DNA of 64,000 nt from Paenibacillus faecis (GCF_008084145.1 NZ_VSDO01000002.1:1116001-1180000); one strand, 5' to 3'. Positions 17,417 through 27,405 are shown, numbered from the stretch's first letter. Translations and numbers: made by a program. Notes: generated from the letters alone by a model not told the origin.

Positions 17417-18199
17417 GTGATCATTACGACAGGAGATCATCCCGCGCGCGAAGCGGTGTCCAGGGCTGCCGCTCTCGCCGCCCTGGCGGAGGCGCCTTAT
17501 ATTCCGCGGAACCGGACGTCGCTTGCCAAGCTGTCCGCCCGTCACGGCGATCAGGACATCCTGGTCATTCTGGAAGGCGGGGCGCGGCTTTACCGGCCGG
17601 GACAGGAAGAAATGATGTTCCATCCCAGTATGGCGTTCGTCCGGGCCAAACGGCTGCTGAAAGGGGAGCGGGATCCGATGCTGGAGGCGGCCCGGGTTCG
17701 CCCGGGCGATACGATCATCGACTGCACGGCCGGTCTTGGCGCGGACGCGGCCGTGTTCGCCCTCGGCGCGGGACCCGAGGGAAGCGTCCTGGCACTGGAG
17801 GACTCGCTTCCGTTATGGAGTTTGCTGCACGAAGGTTTTGCCAACTACATATCCGGGGTAAAAGAATTTGACGAGGCTTTGCGCCGCATCACGGTCAAGC
17901 GGGCCGAGCACCTTGAAGTGCTGAGAGGGCTGCCCGACAAAAGCGCGGACGTCGTTTACTTCGACCCGATGTTTCGCGATCCGGTGCAGGAATCGTCGGC
18001 GATTTCGCCGCTTCGTGCCTATGCGAACAACGATAGCCTGGATGCCGAAGCTATTGTGCAGGCATGCCGGATCGCCCGCAGGACGGTGGTCCTGAAGGAG
18101 AAGAAAGGAAGCGGCGAATTCGAGCGTCTCGGTTTCGAAACGCAATCCCGCTCCCATACCAAAATTGCGTACGGAGTGATTTCGCTTGACAAGTCATAA
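17417..18199 (+). CDS. Class I SAM-dependent methyltransferase, RsmJ-like fold
   Basis: A 260-residue methyltransferase with the SAM-binding motif I DCTAGLGADAAVFAL and the catalytic-loop motif DPMFRDP, resembling RsmJ (16S rRNA m2G methyltransferase). The N-terminal 80 residues differ from RsmJ, so the target is not certain; an RNA base is a fair guess. GTG 17417 is chosen because CGGAGG lies 10 bases upstream; a GTG at 17396 overlapping the mutL stop is the alternative. It overlaps miaA by 14 bases, so it lies in a mutL-methyltransferase-miaA unit. Confidence 0.75.
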   Translation: MIITTGDHPAREAVSRAAALAALAEAPYIPRNRTSLAKLSARHGDQDILVILEGGARLYRPGQEEMMFHPSMAFVRAKRLLKGERDPMLEAARVRPGDTIIDCTAGLGADAAVFALGAGPEGSVLALEDSLPLWSLLHEGFANYISGVKEFDEALRRITVKRAEHLEVLRGLPDKSADVVYFDPMFRDPVQESSAISPLRAYANNDSLDAEAIVQACRIARRTVVLKEKKGSGEFERLGFETQSRSHTKIAYGVISLDKS

Positions 18200-19160
18200 T
18201 AAACCCAAACTGCTGGTTCTGGTCGGCCCGACCGCCGTCGGCAAAACGAAACTGAGCATCGAGATCGCCAAGGCGTTCTCCTGTGAAATCATTTCCGGAG
18301 ATTCTATGCAGGTGTACCGGGGGATGGATATCGGCACGGCCAAAATCCGTCCGGAGGAAATGGACGGCGTTCCTCACCATTTGATCGATGTGCTGGAACC
18401 GGACGAGGCTTTTTCCGTGGCGCGCTTTCAAGAGGAATGCCGATCGCTTATCCCGCAGATTCATGGCCGAGGACATCTGCCGTTTATCGTGGGGGGGACG
18501 GGGCTCTATGTCGAATCCGTCTGCTACGAATTCCAATTTACGGAAGCGGGGGCGGATGAGGCGTTTCGTGCGGAACAGCAGCGTTTGGCCGATGAACAGG
18601 GGCCCGAGGCCCTGCACGCCAAACTGGCGGCCATCGACCCCGAAACGGCGGGGAGGCTGCATCCGAACGATGTGCGCCGGGTGATTCGCGCGCTGGAAGT
18701 GTACCATCTGACCGGAGAGCCGTTATCGGCCAGTTTGGCGCGCCAGAGCAGGCAATCACCGTACGAGCTCTGCCTGGTCGGTTTGACAATGGACCGCCAA
18801 ATGCTTTATAACCGTATTGAACAGCGTATTGACGAAATGATGGCTTCGGGGCTGGTCGATGAGGTGCAAAGTCTCCTGGACCGGGGATTTACTTCGGAGC
18901 TGGTATCGATGCAGGGGCTCGGGTATAAGGAGATCGCCGAGCACCTTGTGGACGGTGTTCCGCTGGACGTCGCGGTGGACAACCTGAAGCGGGATACCCG
19001 TCGGTTCGCGAAAAGACAGCTTTCCTGGTTCCGCCATATGAAAGACATATCTTGGGTGGATGTGGGTGACGGCACAAATTTTTCCGCGAATTTTGCAGCC
19101 GTACATGCTATAATAGCAGGAAAGTTTTCAGCTGATCTTGAATATAATTCTAAACACTAA
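18186..19160 (+). CDS. miaA: tRNA dimethylallyltransferase MiaA
   Basis: Transfers a dimethylallyl group to N6 of A37 in tRNAs reading codons that begin with U, the first step toward ms2i6A. 324 residues is normal. Seen: P-loop GPTAVGKT near the N-terminus, DSMQVYRGMDIGTAKI with the catalytic Asp, and GLGYKEIAEHL. It starts at TTG 18186 inside the end of the preceding gene, suggesting coupled translation. The 3' end carries the probable hfq promoter. Confidence 0.97.
   Translation: MTSHNKPKLLVLVGPTAVGKTKLSIEIAKAFSCEIISGDSMQVYRGMDIGTAKIRPEEMDGVPHHLIDVLEPDEAFSVARFQEECRSLIPQIHGRGHLPFIVGGTGLYVESVCYEFQFTEAGADEAFRAEQQRLADEQGPEALHAKLAAIDPETAGRLHPNDVRRVIRALEVYHLTGEPLSASLARQSRQSPYELCLVGLTMDRQMLYNRIEQRIDEMMASGLVDEVQSLLDRGFTSELVSMQGLGYKEIAEHLVDGVPLDVAVDNLKRDTRRFAKRQLSWFRHMKDISWVDVGDGTNFSANFAAVHAIIAGKFSADLEYNSKH
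19106..19114 (+). promoter_or_regulatory. Extended -10 element for hfq, inside the end of miaA
   Basis: TGCTATAAT (TGn plus perfect TATAAT) lies 72 bases before the hfq ATG. No clear -35 was found. Confidence 0.45.
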
Positions 19161-19185
19161 TTGATTCCTATTGGGGGTACGGCGA

Positions 19186-19425
19186 ATGAACAAGTCCATT
19201 AACATCCAGGATACATGTCTGAATCAAATGCGTAAAGAGAGCATCCCGGTTACGGTCTTCCTGATCAACGGGTTCCAGATCAGAGGGACGATCAAAGCGT
19301 TTGATAACTATATCATCGTCATCGACAGCGACGGCCGTCAGCAAATGGTGTACAAGCATGCGATCTCCACGTTCCAGCCTCAGCGGAATGTATCGCTCAT
19401 GCAGGATACCCAGAATGAGGGATAA
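19186..19425 (+). CDS. hfq: RNA-binding protein Hfq
   Basis: Sm-like hexameric RNA chaperone. 79 residues, close to the short Firmicute form (73 in B. subtilis), without the long C-terminal tail of enterobacteria. Sm1 motif with [13 protein letters not shown] and FDNYIIV, and the Sm2 motif YKHAISTF, are complete. The ATG at 19186 follows TTGGGGGT by about 8 bases; the upstream TTG at 19171 sits in that site. Order miaA-hfq is conserved across bacteria. A terminator follows. Confidence 0.97.
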   Translation: MNKSINIQDTCLNQMRKESIPVTVFLINGFQIRGTIKAFDNYIIVIDSDGRQQMVYKHAISTFQPQRNVSLMQDTQNEG

Positions 19426-19481
19426 GTCCGAATTGAAACTTTTTTGAATGCAGCACGTTTAATGGTATAGGAAATGAAGCG

Positions 19482-19512
19482 GAACAACCTGAAGATAGGT
19501 TGTTCTTTTCTT
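19482..19512 (+). terminator. Terminator of hfq
   Basis: GAACAACCT, a 6-base loop, AGGTTGTTC, then TTTTCTTT. It lies 56 bases after the hfq stop. Confidence 0.88.
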
Positions 19513-19581
19513 TCCGGGCCCAAACCGGCAAGGGTCCCATGATACAGAGAGATATGAGACGGGAAGAAGGGAGTCAAAACC

Positions 19582-22251
19582 ATGTCTACCAACAGACCTT
19601 CCAGATTGGAACGGAGCAGCAAACCTTCTGCGAAATCGGAAACGAAGAAACCTGGCAAGAAGAAAAAGAAGATTACGCCCAAACGCTTGCTTTGGACCGC
19701 TTTTTTCACAATCGCCTTTGCCATATTCTGCGGGACTGCAGGCTTTATGTACATCACGGTCAGCGGTGAAAAGATCTTAAAGGAAAACGGAGACAAGCTG
19801 GTCATCTATGAAACGTCGAAAGTTTATGACCGTACCGGCAAGCTGATGGGCGAGTTGTCCATCGAAAAGAGCGAACCCGTGGATAAAGTTCCCGATTTGG
19901 TCAAAAAAGCGTTTATCGCTACCGAGGATAAGCGGTTTTATGAGCATAACGGGGTGGACTTCTGGTCCATCGGTCGCGCGGCGGTCAAGGACGTTATGGC
20001 CAGATCCCTCGTAGAGGGCGGCAGTACGATTACCCAGCAGCTCGCCAAAAACATGTTTCTGGACTTCGACAAGACGTTTTTCCGCAAAGCAACGGAGATG
20101 TCGATCGCAATGGCTTTGGAACGGCATAAATCAAAAGATGAGATCATTACGCTTTATCTCAACCGGATCTTTTTCGGACAAAGGGCCTACGGCATTAAAG
20201 CCGCTTCCCAGCGCTATTTCGGCAAAAGCAACCTGGAAGATTTAAAGTTGTGGGAAATAGCCACCCTTGCGGCCATCCCTAAGGGTCCGTCCAAGTACAA
20301 TCCGGTCAGCAACCCGGAATTGTCGAAGCAGCGGCGCGCCGTGGTGCTTGACTTAATGTACCAGGAAGGCTATATCTCCGCCGAAGAGCGGGATGAGGCC
20401 AAGGCTGTGGATTACAATTATCAGCCACCGACCAAAAATGACAGCTATCAGGCCTTTAAAGATTACGTAATTAAAGAAGCCGAGGAAAAATTCGGTCTTA
20501 CCGAAGACCAGTTGAACCGCGGTGGATACAAAATTTATACGACGATGGACGCCCAGGCGCAAAAAGCGGTTGAGAAGGCGTTCGCCAACGACGACTTTTT
20601 CGAAAAGAGCAAGGACGATCAGCAGGTTCAGGGGTCCATCGTCATCATGAACCATGAGAATGGCAGTCTGGTTGCGCTGCTCGGCGGACGGGACTATGAG
20701 CGGAAAGGCTTTAGCCGTCTGGACAGCCGGCGTCAGCCGGGATCCTCGTTTAAACCGATCGTTTCCTACGCACCGGCTCTGGAGAGCGGCAAGTTCACCC
20801 CAACTTCACTGCTCAGCAATGAGAAGCAGTGCTTTGGGGACTACTGTCCGAAGAACTTGCACGGATACTCCAAAACGATCGATATGACGACGGCCCTGAC
20901 GAAATCGGAGAATATTCCGGCCGTCTGGCTCCTTAACGAAGTCGGGGTAGGAACCGGCGTCAAGTATGCCCAGGAGATGGGGATTAAGATGGACAAGAAC
21001 GATCGCAACCTGGCGATCGCCTTGGGCGGTTTAACCCATGGGACGAATACGCTGGAGATGGCGGGGGCTTTTAGTGTGTTCGGCAACGGCGGGCAATACA
21101 ACGAGCCTTACTCGATCAAATCGATCGTGGATCATGACGGTAAGGAAAGATACCGACATGATGCGAAGGCCAAAAAGGTGCTCAGTGAGCAAACGGCTTA
21201 CTATATGACGCAAATGCTGCAAAATGTCGTTAACGACGGAACGGGGAAACGCGCCAGACTGAACCGGCCTGTAGCGGGTAAGACGGGGACGACCCAGCAC
21301 GGGATCAAAGGCCTCCGAAGCAGCAAAAACCGGGACGTCTGGTTTGTGGGTTACACGCCGGAATGGACGGCGGCAATCTGGATGGGATACGATAAACCGG
21401 ACAAAAACCACCTGCTGAACGGCAGCAGCGGTCAGGCGGCCGCGTTGTTCTCGGCGGTGATGAGCGAGGCGCTCGAAGGCGTACCGGTCAAGGATTTCCC
21501 GGTTCCGAAAAATTTGAAAAAGGAAGAACCGCCTAAACAGGAAGAAGAGACGGTAACGAAGCCTGCGAATCTCTCGGCGACGTATAGTCCGGAGACCGGG
21601 GTTGTTACGCTAAACTGGACCGGTGTCAGCACCGAGGGCGCGGTCTACCGGATTTACCGCCGCGAAGCCTCGCAATCCGATTTTTCTCTCTATATGGAAG
21701 CGACGGCTCCCGGTGCGGAGGATATCGGGGTAACGGCAGGCGGCAGCTACGAATACTACGTAAAAGCCTACGATGCGGTCAACAATGTCGAGAGCGATCC
21801 ATCAAATATTGCTCAGATCATGATCGAAGCCGAGGAGCCGCCGATGGATGATCTCGATCCCGGACAGGGCGACATGGGAGGAAGCGACGGTTCCGGCAAC
21901 GGATCGGTGGATCCGGGTAACGGGAACTCCAATCCCGATCAAGGAGGCAACTCCGGCCAAGGCCTTCCTCCGGCCGGGAATAACGGGGGCGGAGGCCAAG
22001 GCTCAGGAAACAACGGCAACGGTAACAACGGTCATGGTCATGGTCAAGGTAACGGTAACGGAGGGCATTCCGGGAACAATAGCGGGGGTGGCTCCGATAA
22101 CGGTCAGGGAGAAACAACACCTGACGGTTCAGGGGACGGCTCTTCCGGATCGGTCGATCCGGGCTTTTCGCCGGATGAAGGCGGAGGCCATTCGACGGAA
22201 GGGATTACTGTCGACCCGACGGGTAACGCGGGTACGAACACCGGGCTGTAA
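19582..22251 (+). CDS. Class A penicillin-binding protein (PBP1A family)
   Basis: Bifunctional cell-wall polymerase: glycosyltransferase plus transpeptidase. Order: basic cytoplasmic N-terminus, membrane anchor about 36-58, GT51 domain about 75-250 with EDKRFYEHNGVD and GGSTITQQLAKN, transpeptidase about 330-610 with the SSFK nucleophile motif at about 388, SEN and KTGT at about 567, a fibronectin type III-like domain about 665-745, then an extracellular Gly/Asn/Ser/His-rich tail. The tail is low complexity and long compared with B. subtilis PonA. The ATG at 19582 follows GAAGGGAG. Transcribed alone between two terminators. Confidence 0.96.
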   Translation: MSTNRPSRLERSSKPSAKSETKKPGKKKKKITPKRLLWTAFFTIAFAIFCGTAGFMYITVSGEKILKENGDKLVIYETSKVYDRTGKLMGELSIEKSEPVDKVPDLVKKAFIATEDKRFYEHNGVDFWSIGRAAVKDVMARSLVEGGSTITQQLAKNMFLDFDKTFFRKATEMSIAMALERHKSKDEIITLYLNRIFFGQRAYGIKAASQRYFGKSNLEDLKLWEIATLAAIPKGPSKYNPVSNPELSKQRRAVVLDLMYQEGYISAEERDEAKAVDYNYQPPTKNDSYQAFKDYVIKEAEEKFGLTEDQLNRGGYKIYTTMDAQAQKAVEKAFANDDFFEKSKDDQQVQGSIVIMNHENGSLVALLGGRDYERKGFSRLDSRRQPGSSFKPIVSYAPALESGKFTPTSLLSNEKQCFGDYCPKNLHGYSKTIDMTTALTKSENIPAVWLLNEVGVGTGVKYAQEMGIKMDKNDRNLAIALGGLTHGTNTLEMAGAFSVFGNGGQYNEPYSIKSIVDHDGKERYRHDAKAKKVLSEQTAYYMTQMLQNVVNDGTGKRARLNRPVAGKTGTTQHGIKGLRSSKNRDVWFVGYTPEWTAAIWMGYDKPDKNHLLNGSSGQAAALFSAVMSEALEGVPVKDFPVPKNLKKEEPPKQEEETVTKPANLSATYSPETGVVTLNWTGVSTEGAVYRIYRREASQSDFSLYMEATAPGAEDIGVTAGGSYEYYVKAYDAVNNVESDPSNIAQIMIEAEEPPMDDLDPGQGDMGGSDGSGNGSVDPGNGNSNPDQGGNSGQGLPPAGNNGGGGQGSGNNGNGNNGHGHGQGNGNGGHSGNNSGGGSDNGQGETTPDGSGDGSSGSVDPGFSPDEGGGHSTEGITVDPTGNAGTNTGL

Positions 22252-22260
22252 CTTTGGATT

Positions 22261-22306
22261 AGGCTGGACTTTCAGCGAAATTTGCTGAAGGGCCAGCCTT
22301 TTTTAC
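22261..22306 (+). terminator. Terminator of the PBP gene
   Basis: A long imperfect stem from AGGCTGG and CCAGCCT plus an inner TTCAGC/GCTGAA helix, followed by six T residues. Confidence 0.9.
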
Positions 22307-22389
22307 GTATTATTTTAAAATTTCATTTTTGAGCCTGACTTTTAAATGTGATAAGCTGAATGTACATTGTGTTGAAAGGGATCTTACTT

Positions 22390-22965
22390 ATGAAGCGAAA
22401 ATTCGGAGACCGCGCGAATTGGCGCCGTGTGACGCAGCGGCAGTTCAAATCCAGGTATGTGAGCAGCGAGAAGTTTACCGGTTATGTCACGATGTACAGC
22501 ATTTACGATTTGAAGGATCCGCTCTGGAAGACGTATGGAGGTCACACGTTTCGGATCGCCGATAAAGGATACACTTGGCTGCAGTATTATCCGAAGGGCG
22601 CGCATTACGTGGTGACGGCCATGTTTGACGATCAGGGCGAAATCGTGGAATGGTATATCGATGTGTGCAAAATCCAGGGGGTGACGGATCAGGGCGTACC
22701 CTGGTTTGATGACCTGTACTTGGATATCGTCGTATTAAAGAACGGTGAAGTCTTTCTATTGGATGAGGATGAGTTGGACGACGCGTTGACCCGGGGGTAT
22801 ATCACCGTGCGCGATTACGACATGGCGATGGAGACGGCCCGCGAGGTGCTGCACGCGATTCGGGAGCATCGCTTTCCGTATTTCTCCATGTCGCTTGAGC
22901 ATTATCGCACCGGTTTCGTCCTGAACGACGTCCTGCGGCCGGGAGGGAACCATGACACGGTATAA
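22390..22965 (+). CDS. DUF402 protein, Ntdp-like nucleoside phosphatase
   Basis: 191 residues with the DUF402 fold, close to the Firmicute nucleoside tri- and diphosphatase (Ntdp) group that includes B. subtilis YgaC. Typical segments are WLQYYPKGAHY, VEWYIDVC and WFDDLYLDIVV, which carry the acidic metal ligands. The ATG at 22390 follows GAAAGGGA; an upstream frame has no ribosome site. Its last 14 bases overlap the YdcF-like gene. Substrate choice in this organism is not shown by sequence. Confidence 0.82.
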   Translation: MKRKFGDRANWRRVTQRQFKSRYVSSEKFTGYVTMYSIYDLKDPLWKTYGGHTFRIADKGYTWLQYYPKGAHYVVTAMFDDQGEIVEWYIDVCKIQGVTDQGVPWFDDLYLDIVVLKNGEVFLLDEDELDDALTRGYITVRDYDMAMETAREVLHAIREHRFPYFSMSLEHYRTGFVLNDVLRPGGNHDTV

Positions 22966-23626
22966 CGGTTATATGACGGGGATCGGCACGGGGACGGGGA
23001 AAAGGCGAAAACGGAAGCTCTGGATATGGCTGTTTTCGGTATGCGTTGCGGCTGGGATCTGCTGGGTGCTGTATTGTTTGGCCGAGATCGGCAGTGCGGA
23101 ACGAAATCCGGCGGCCAACCGCGCGTATGGGGAACCGGCGGATGTCGGCATCGTGCTGGGCGCGTCGATGTGGGGAGAGTCGCCCAGCCCCGGGCTCAGG
23201 GAACGTTTGGAGCTTGCGTTAAGCGATTATAAGGCCGGCAAGTTTCGCGTGTTTATTTTGACGGGGGGACTGGATCGTCCGGATTATCCCTACACCGAGG
23301 CCGAGGGGATGGCCAATTATTTGGAAGCGAACGGCGTTCCCCGGTCGGATATGATCCTGGAGAATGAGGCGACGAGCACTTACGAAAATCTGAAGTTCAG
23401 CCAGGAGTTAATGAAAGAAAAGGGCTACGCTTCCGCGGTTATTCTTACGCATACGTATCACGGCAACCGTGCGCTGGAAATCGCCGAAACTTTGAATTAC
23501 AGCAATCCGGGATTGTCGTTGACCGAAACGAAGGTGTTAAAGCCGGCCCAAACGACGCTGCGCGAAGTGCTGGCCTACACCAAGTGGAAGCTGGATCAGC
23601 TGCTGCTCGTCCTTGGCTGGAAATGA
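22952..23626 (+). CDS. YdcF/ElyC-family (DUF218) membrane-anchored protein
   Basis: 224 residues: a short basic start, one membrane segment about 24-45, then an extracellular DUF218 domain with GIVLGA near the start and LTHTYHGNRA toward the end. This domain family (YdcF, SanA, ElyC) is linked to envelope maintenance in other bacteria, but the reaction is not known. The ATG at 22952 lies inside the end of the DUF402 gene with GGGAGGG just upstream, so the two are translationally coupled. Confidence 0.85.
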   Translation: MTRYNGYMTGIGTGTGKRRKRKLWIWLFSVCVAAGICWVLYCLAEIGSAERNPAANRAYGEPADVGIVLGASMWGESPSPGLRERLELALSDYKAGKFRVFILTGGLDRPDYPYTEAEGMANYLEANGVPRSDMILENEATSTYENLKFSQELMKEKGYASAVILTHTYHGNRALEIAETLNYSNPGLSLTETKVLKPAQTTLREVLAYTKWKLDQLLLVLGWK

Positions 23627-23657
23627 AACTGAAATTGGAAATGGAAATGGAAATGTA
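23618..23657 (+). repeat. Short tandem repeat based on GGAAAT
   Basis: Three exact GGAAAT units (23637-23654) preceded by two imperfect ones (GAAACT, GAAATT). They begin at the stop codon of the YdcF-like gene. This is a simple sequence tract that could vary in length by slippage. Confidence 0.7.
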
Positions 23658-23794
23658 AAACTTCTAATAACGGAGCGGGAGAGAGAATACATTTAAGAAG
23701 AGTTTGCCGTCTCCCGGCGATAACGCTTGTTCATTCGTCAAAAAGATTCGCGTTTGTACGGATTTGAACAACTCCAATAAGAGGTGATCCATAC

Positions 23795-24772
23795 ATGTCA
23801 GGGCGTGTAATGGCGAGAAGCGGTTCTTCCGAGGAAAGACCTTCGAGACAAATCAATGTCATTCTCCGTAGCGCGGAGCCTCCGGTCGTCTCCCAAAGCT
23901 CCGGGGAAAGCGAGGCTGCGGCCGGAACCAAAAGTTTACCCCACCAAGGTCTTTTTGCCGACTTGCAAAAGGAAATGAACGGATTGGTCGGGCTCGAGCA
24001 TGTCAAGGAATTGATGTATGAAATCTTTGCATTGCTGCAAATTGCGGCCATGCGTTCCGAAGCGGGGTTATTATCCGGAGCCCAGGTCTACCATATGGTA
24101 TTTAAAGGGAACCCGGGAACCGGAAAGACGACCGTAGCCCGGATCGTCGCGAAGATGTTCCAGAAGATGGGCGTTCTGAGCAAAGGGCATCTGATCGAGG
24201 TGGAACGCGCGGATCTCGTAGGGGAATATATCGGCCACACCGCGCAGAAAACGCGGGACTTGGTCAAGAAAGCGCTCGGCGGGATTCTGTTTATCGACGA
24301 AGCTTACAGCCTGGCTCGCGGCGGCGAGAAGGATTTCGGCAAGGAAGCGATCGACACGCTGGTCAAGGCGATGGAGGACCAGAAGAATCAGTTTATTTTG
24401 ATTTTGGCCGGATATTCTGAGGAGATGGATTTTTTCCTGGCCACGAATCCGGGTCTGCCTTCGCGCTTTCCGATCCAGCTTGATTTCCCGGACTACACGA
24501 TCGATCAATTGATCCAAATCGCCGAGGGGATGGTCAAGGAGCGCGACTATATTTTGATGCCGCAGGCGATACTCAAATTACAGCAGCATTTGCTGCGCGA
24601 AAAATGCGAGAGCGAGCATTTGTTCAGCAACGCCAGGCATGTGCGCAATATCATAGAGCGTTCGATCCGCCAGCAGGCCGTGCGTTTGCTCAGTCAATAT
24701 ACCAGCGGTTCGCCGGGCAAGTTGGAGCTGATGACCATTCGCACGGAGGATTTAAAGCTGGATAAGAAATAA
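23795..24772 (+). CDS. spoVK: Stage V sporulation protein K, AAA ATPase
   Basis: CbbX-type AAA+ ATPase needed for spore maturation in Bacillus, acting in the mother cell. 325 residues. After a disordered N-terminus, the AAA domain spans about 60-300: Walker A GNPGTGKTT at about 106-114, Walker B ILFIDEAY, sensor segment LILAGYSEEM and arginine-finger region NPGLPSRF. The ATG at 23795 follows GAGGTGATCC by 6 bases. It heads the conserved order spoVK-hflX-ynbB-glnR-glnA. A sporulation promoter is expected, but none could be assigned with confidence. Confidence 0.93.
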   Translation: MSGRVMARSGSSEERPSRQINVILRSAEPPVVSQSSGESEAAAGTKSLPHQGLFADLQKEMNGLVGLEHVKELMYEIFALLQIAAMRSEAGLLSGAQVYHMVFKGNPGTGKTTVARIVAKMFQKMGVLSKGHLIEVERADLVGEYIGHTAQKTRDLVKKALGGILFIDEAYSLARGGEKDFGKEAIDTLVKAMEDQKNQFILILAGYSEEMDFFLATNPGLPSRFPIQLDFPDYTIDQLIQIAEGMVKERDYILMPQAILKLQQHLLREKCESEHLFSNARHVRNIIERSIRQQAVRLLSQYTSGSPGKLELMTIRTEDLKLDKK

Positions 24773-24785
24773 GGAGCCGTAGACG

Positions 24786-26099
24786 ATGACAAAGACACCT
24801 TATGACACACTGACTCTGATGCCTGACCGGGCCATTGTGGTCAGCCTGATTACGCAGCGGACGAAGGGGGAAGGTACCGATCCGGACTATTCACTGGAGG
24901 AGCTCGTACAGCTTGCCGATACCGCGGGGGTAGAGGTGAAGGAACGGTTGGTGCAGCACCGGGAGAAGCCGGACCCGCGTTTCTTCCTCGGCAAGGGGAA
25001 AGTATTGGAGCTGCGCGGGCTTTTGCAGGAACATCAGGCCAATACGGCGATTTTCGATCAGGAGCTTTCCGGCGCGCAGGTGCGCAATCTCGAGGAGATG
25101 CTGGATGTCAAAATCATTGACCGGACCCAGCTGATCCTCGATATTTTTGCCCAACGCGCCAAAACGCGCGAAGGGATCATTCAGGTGGAGCTCGCCCAAC
25201 TGACGTATTTGCTGCCGCGCCTTTCCGGGCACGGCAGAAATTTGTCGCGCCTGGGCGGCGGTATCGGCACGCGGGGGCCGGGCGAGAGCAAGCTGGAGAC
25301 CGACCGGCGCCATATCCGCCGGAGGATCGGCGAGTTGAAGCGACAGCTTGCGGAAGTGACGCGGCACCGCAAATTGCATCGGACGCGGAGGCAGGAGAAC
25401 GGCGTCGTTCAATTGGCGCTGGTAGGTTATACCAACGCGGGCAAATCGACGCTCCTCCGCGCTTTGACCGACGCCGATGTGCTGGTGGAGAACCGGCTGT
25501 TCGCCACCTTGGACCCGACCTCGCGGGTGATGAAGCTCCCGAGCGGCAAGGAGGTCGTCCTAACGGATACGGTCGGTTTTATTCAACATCTTCCGCATGA
25601 TCTGGTCGCCGCTTTCCGCGCGACATTGGAAGAAGCGAATGAAGCCGATCTGATTTTGCATGTGGTGGACGCCTCATCCGCGGCGCGGTTGGAGCAAATG
25701 GCGGTGGTGGACCGGATTTTGGAGGAGTTGGGAGCCGGGAACAAGCCTCGGCTCGTCCTGTACAACAAAATTGACTTATGCGAGCCGGAGCAATTGGAGA
25801 TGCTGCCGGCCGTGAAGGATGCGCTGAAAATCAGCGCCTTGAAGGAGAGCGACATGGACCGAATCCGGGAGTCGGTCCAGCAATTCCTCTCCGGGGGAAT
25901 GCGTTCTTTCCGCATTCCCGCTTCCCGCGGCGATCTTACTCCCATTGTGTACAAAATCGGAGACGTGATCGCGCAGCAGTGCGAGCAAGAGGACATGGTT
26001 TACTCGGTGAATGTGAATCAGGAGGATTTTCTTAAATACGGTTATCTTCTCGCTCCTTACACCATCCCGGCACATGAGTGTCCGATAAATGAGAGGTAA
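24786..26099 (+). CDS. hflX: GTPase HflX
   Basis: Ribosome-associated GTPase that splits or rescues stalled 70S ribosomes, best known under heat stress. 437 residues. N-terminal HflX domain with [10 protein letters not shown], a Gly-rich linker ([16 protein letters not shown]), then the G domain: G1 GYTNAGKST at about 213, G3 DTVGFI and G4 NKID. The C-terminal extension is present. It begins 13 bases after spoVK with AAGGAG just upstream, so the two are probably co-transcribed. Confidence 0.96.
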   Translation: MTKTPYDTLTLMPDRAIVVSLITQRTKGEGTDPDYSLEELVQLADTAGVEVKERLVQHREKPDPRFFLGKGKVLELRGLLQEHQANTAIFDQELSGAQVRNLEEMLDVKIIDRTQLILDIFAQRAKTREGIIQVELAQLTYLLPRLSGHGRNLSRLGGGIGTRGPGESKLETDRRHIRRRIGELKRQLAEVTRHRKLHRTRRQENGVVQLALVGYTNAGKSTLLRALTDADVLVENRLFATLDPTSRVMKLPSGKEVVLTDTVGFIQHLPHDLVAAFRATLEEANEADLILHVVDASSAARLEQMAVVDRILEELGAGNKPRLVLYNKIDLCEPEQLEMLPAVKDALKISALKESDMDRIRESVQQFLSGGMRSFRIPASRGDLTPIVYKIGDVIAQQCEQEDMVYSVNVNQEDFLKYGYLLAPYTIPAHECPINER

Positions 26100-26128
26100 A
26101 GTAACTTAAGGGGAGAGGTAAAGTCATC

Positions 26129-27382
26129 ATGGCGGTATTCGCGGAAAAAATAGTTCAATGGATTGAAGCGGCAGAGCAACGGGTTGAGTTAAAATACCGG
26201 GAGATTGACCGGATCGTCGATCGCAATCAGTGGAAGGTTATCGAAGCGTTCCAGAAATATCAAGTGAGCGATTTTCATTTTTCCGGTTCGACCGGGTACG
26301 CTTATAACGACCGGGGGCGCGAGGTGCTGGACCTTGTCTACGCGGAAGTGTTCGGGGCCGAGGCGGCGCTGGTACGCCCGCATTTTGCGTCGGGAACGCA
26401 TACGATCGCGACCGCGCTGTTCGGGATGCTGAGGCCGGGAGATGAGCTGCTTTATATCACCGGCCGTCCTTACGATACGCTGCACAAGGTCATCGGCAAA
26501 CCGGGGGATGGGACGGGCTCCTTGCAGGATTTCGGGATCCGTTACGATGAAGCTGCTCTTCTGGCCGACGGATCGGTCGATTGGCAGGCCGTCGCCGCCA
26601 AGGTGAACGACAGGACCAAAGTTATCGGTATTCAGCGTTCCCGCGGGTATGACTGGAGAGACTCTTTTACGGTTGAGCAGATCGGCGAAATGGTCAGTAA
26701 GGTAAAAGAGCTGAAGCCGGACTGTCTCGTCTTTGTGGACAACTGCTACGGCGAGTTTACCGAGGAAGTGGAACCGACCCAGGTTGGGGCGGATCTGATC
26801 GCGGGTTCACTGATCAAAAATCCGGGGGGTGGACTGGCCGAAACGGGCGGATATATTTGCGGACGAGCCGAGCTGGTACAGCGGGCGGCTTACCGTCTGA
26901 CGGCGCCGGGAATCGGCGCCGAGGTGGGCGCGATGCTGGGAACGACCCGGGGGATCTATCAAGGGCTGTTTCTCGCTCCCACCACGGTTGGACAAGCCTT
27001 GAAAGGCAGCGTCCTGGCGGCGGCGGTATTCGAACAGGCCGGCTTTGAAAGCCGGCCCGGCTGGAACGCCAAACGGACCGATCTGATTCAAGCCATCGCC
27101 TTCAGCGGTCCGGAGCAGCTGATCGCCTTTGTACAAGGGATCCAACGCGCCGCGGCCGTGGATGGTCACGTCGTTCCCGAAGCGTGGGATATGCCGGGGT
27201 ACGAGCACCCGGTCATCATGGCGGCGGGAACCTTTATCCAGGGCGGAAGTCTGGAACTTTCGGCGGATGCTCCGATTCGCGAGCCCTATATCGCATATAT
27301 GCAGGGCGGCTTGACCTACTCTCATGTGAAATTCGGTCTACTAACGGCACTGCAGACGATGTTGGAGCGGAATCTCATATAG
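26129..27382 (+). CDS. YnbB-like PLP enzyme (methionine gamma-lyase/aluminium resistance family)
   Basis: 417-residue fold-type I PLP protein of the family annotated as 'methionine gamma-lyase family' or 'aluminum resistance protein', equal to B. subtilis YnbB. Seen: SGTHTIATALFG (cofactor phosphate loop), VDNCYGEF with the ring-nitrogen Asp, and the PLP-lysine in SLIKNPGGGLAETGGYI. It lies between hflX and glnR, as in B. subtilis. The reaction is not firmly established for this family; C-S lyase activity is inferred from fold. GGGGAGAGG precedes the ATG. Confidence 0.88.
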   Translation: MAVFAEKIVQWIEAAEQRVELKYREIDRIVDRNQWKVIEAFQKYQVSDFHFSGSTGYAYNDRGREVLDLVYAEVFGAEAALVRPHFASGTHTIATALFGMLRPGDELLYITGRPYDTLHKVIGKPGDGTGSLQDFGIRYDEAALLADGSVDWQAVAAKVNDRTKVIGIQRSRGYDWRDSFTVEQIGEMVSKVKELKPDCLVFVDNCYGEFTEEVEPTQVGADLIAGSLIKNPGGGLAETGGYICGRAELVQRAAYRLTAPGIGAEVGAMLGTTRGIYQGLFLAPTTVGQALKGSVLAAAVFEQAGFESRPGWNAKRTDLIQAIAFSGPEQLIAFVQGIQRAAAVDGHVVPEAWDMPGYEHPVIMAAGTFIQGGSLELSADAPIREPYIAYMQGGLTYSHVKFGLLTALQTMLERNLI

Positions 27383-27405
27383 TTGACATGCCATCCAAAT
27401 ATCTC

